Origin: an uncultured Clostridia bacterium
Lineage (GTDB): Bacteria; Bacillota; Clostridia; Oscillospirales; Ruminococcaceae
Direction: 5' to 3'
NCBI GenBank assembly: GCA_947629275.1
Contig: CANRDG010000117.1
Coordinates: 1 to 5,839, forward strand
DNA: 5,839 nt
In this document: positions 5,569-5,839 of the stretch, one piece after another
How the letters are laid out: each line of letters begins with the position of its first letter
Numbering within the stretch: position 1 is the first letter of the stretch
Translations under genes and position numbers: made by a program
The notes under the pieces: model-generated
Database searches by the model: none
What the model saw: only the letters and a program-made list of their open reading frames with translations
Told to the model about the DNA's origin: nothing

Positions 5569-5839
5569 TCAGTCCATCGCAAATCCCTCCGGCGTATCTG
5601 AGGGAGCGCCTGCAAGCTCATTGAAAAGGATAGAATATTTTGTGCAGCTGTCGTGCGTAAGCTTTACCGCCCCTGCGCGCAGGCTTATCGGAAGCTCGAT
5701 GCCGTCGCAGTTTACCGTTGCGCCGTTATGCGACATGACGGACAGCGCAATGCTTTTTACTTCTTCCGGCTCAGAGCAGTCGGTCACAAGCACATATTCA
5801 TCGCCGCCTATACGGAACATGAACATATCATCGCCGCAC
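5569..5839 (-). CDS. GGDEF-domain protein, C-terminal fragment
   Basis: The reading frame is open to the window edge, so this is the last 89 residues of a longer protein; the first residues in view are C-G-D-D. 'FRIGGDEYVLV' is the active-site hairpin of a GGDEF domain, which in active members makes cyclic di-GMP from two GTP. The motif is GGDEY, with Tyr in place of the usual Phe. The inhibitory-site RxxD expected just upstream is not present (Gly and Met are at those places). The final part ('ISLRAGAVKL' then 'ILFNELAGA') takes the place of the usual 'SIGIA ... AD.ALY.AK..G' ending, of which almost nothing is left. Activity is therefore uncertain; it may be a sensor or a diverged cyclase. 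The N-terminal input domain is outside the window. It converges on the ABC ATPase gene, with which it shares a terminator. Confidence 0.8.
   Translation of the reverse strand, partial: CGDDMFMFRIGGDEYVLVTDCSEPEEVKSIALSVMSHNGATVNCDGIELPISLRAGAVKLTHDSCTKYSILFNELAGAPSDTPEGFAMD

Noticed and set aside
4989..5621. Reverse reading frame of 210 codons opposite the ABC ATPase gene
   Set aside because: Antisense to an intact ATPase, and it runs straight through the terminator hairpin.

Overview
The window looks like chromosomal DNA of a Gram-positive anaerobe of the Bacillota, most likely the Ruminococcus/Oscillospiraceae group. This is inferred from the moderate-to-low G+C, AGGAGG-type ribosome binding sites, signal-peptidase-II lipoproteins, a KtrB/KtrA-type potassium uptake pair and compact intrinsic terminators. 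There are no RNA genes, mobile elements or CRISPR arrays.

Layout from left to right. (1) Two forward lipoprotein genes lie 63 bp apart (37-1221 and 1285-2382). The first looks like a secreted beta-propeller carrying a C-x4-C-x-H-x7-C motif. The second is an unrecognised, beta-rich lipoprotein, possibly with two similar domains. (2) A gene-free stretch of about 180 bp (2383-2562) holds a hairpin whose U-tract faces the reverse strand, so it ends the next operon. (3) A reverse-strand operon (4560 down to 2563) encodes a KtrB/TrkH-type K+ channel subunit followed by its KtrA/TrkA-type RCK gating subunit. (4) A divergent regulatory region (4561-4853) carries an extended -10 promoter for the K+ operon and a perfect consensus TTGACA-17-TATAAT promoter for the forward gene. 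It also has a 12-bp inverted repeat over the -35 and two pairs of 11-bp-phased direct repeats. (5) A forward, single-gene ABC ATPase of the MacB/LolD class (4854-5525) is followed at once by a strong, probably bidirectional terminator and has no permease beside it. (6) The C-terminal end of a reverse-strand GGDEF-domain protein (5569-5839) runs off the window edge.

The K+ channel and its RCK ring form one machine: KtrA binds nucleotide in the cytoplasm and gates the KtrB pore. The other genes show no obvious functional link to it. Nothing here proves a new system. The most unusual points are the orphan ATPase under a tightly organised promoter, the structured divergent regulatory region, and the degenerate tail of the GGDEF domain.
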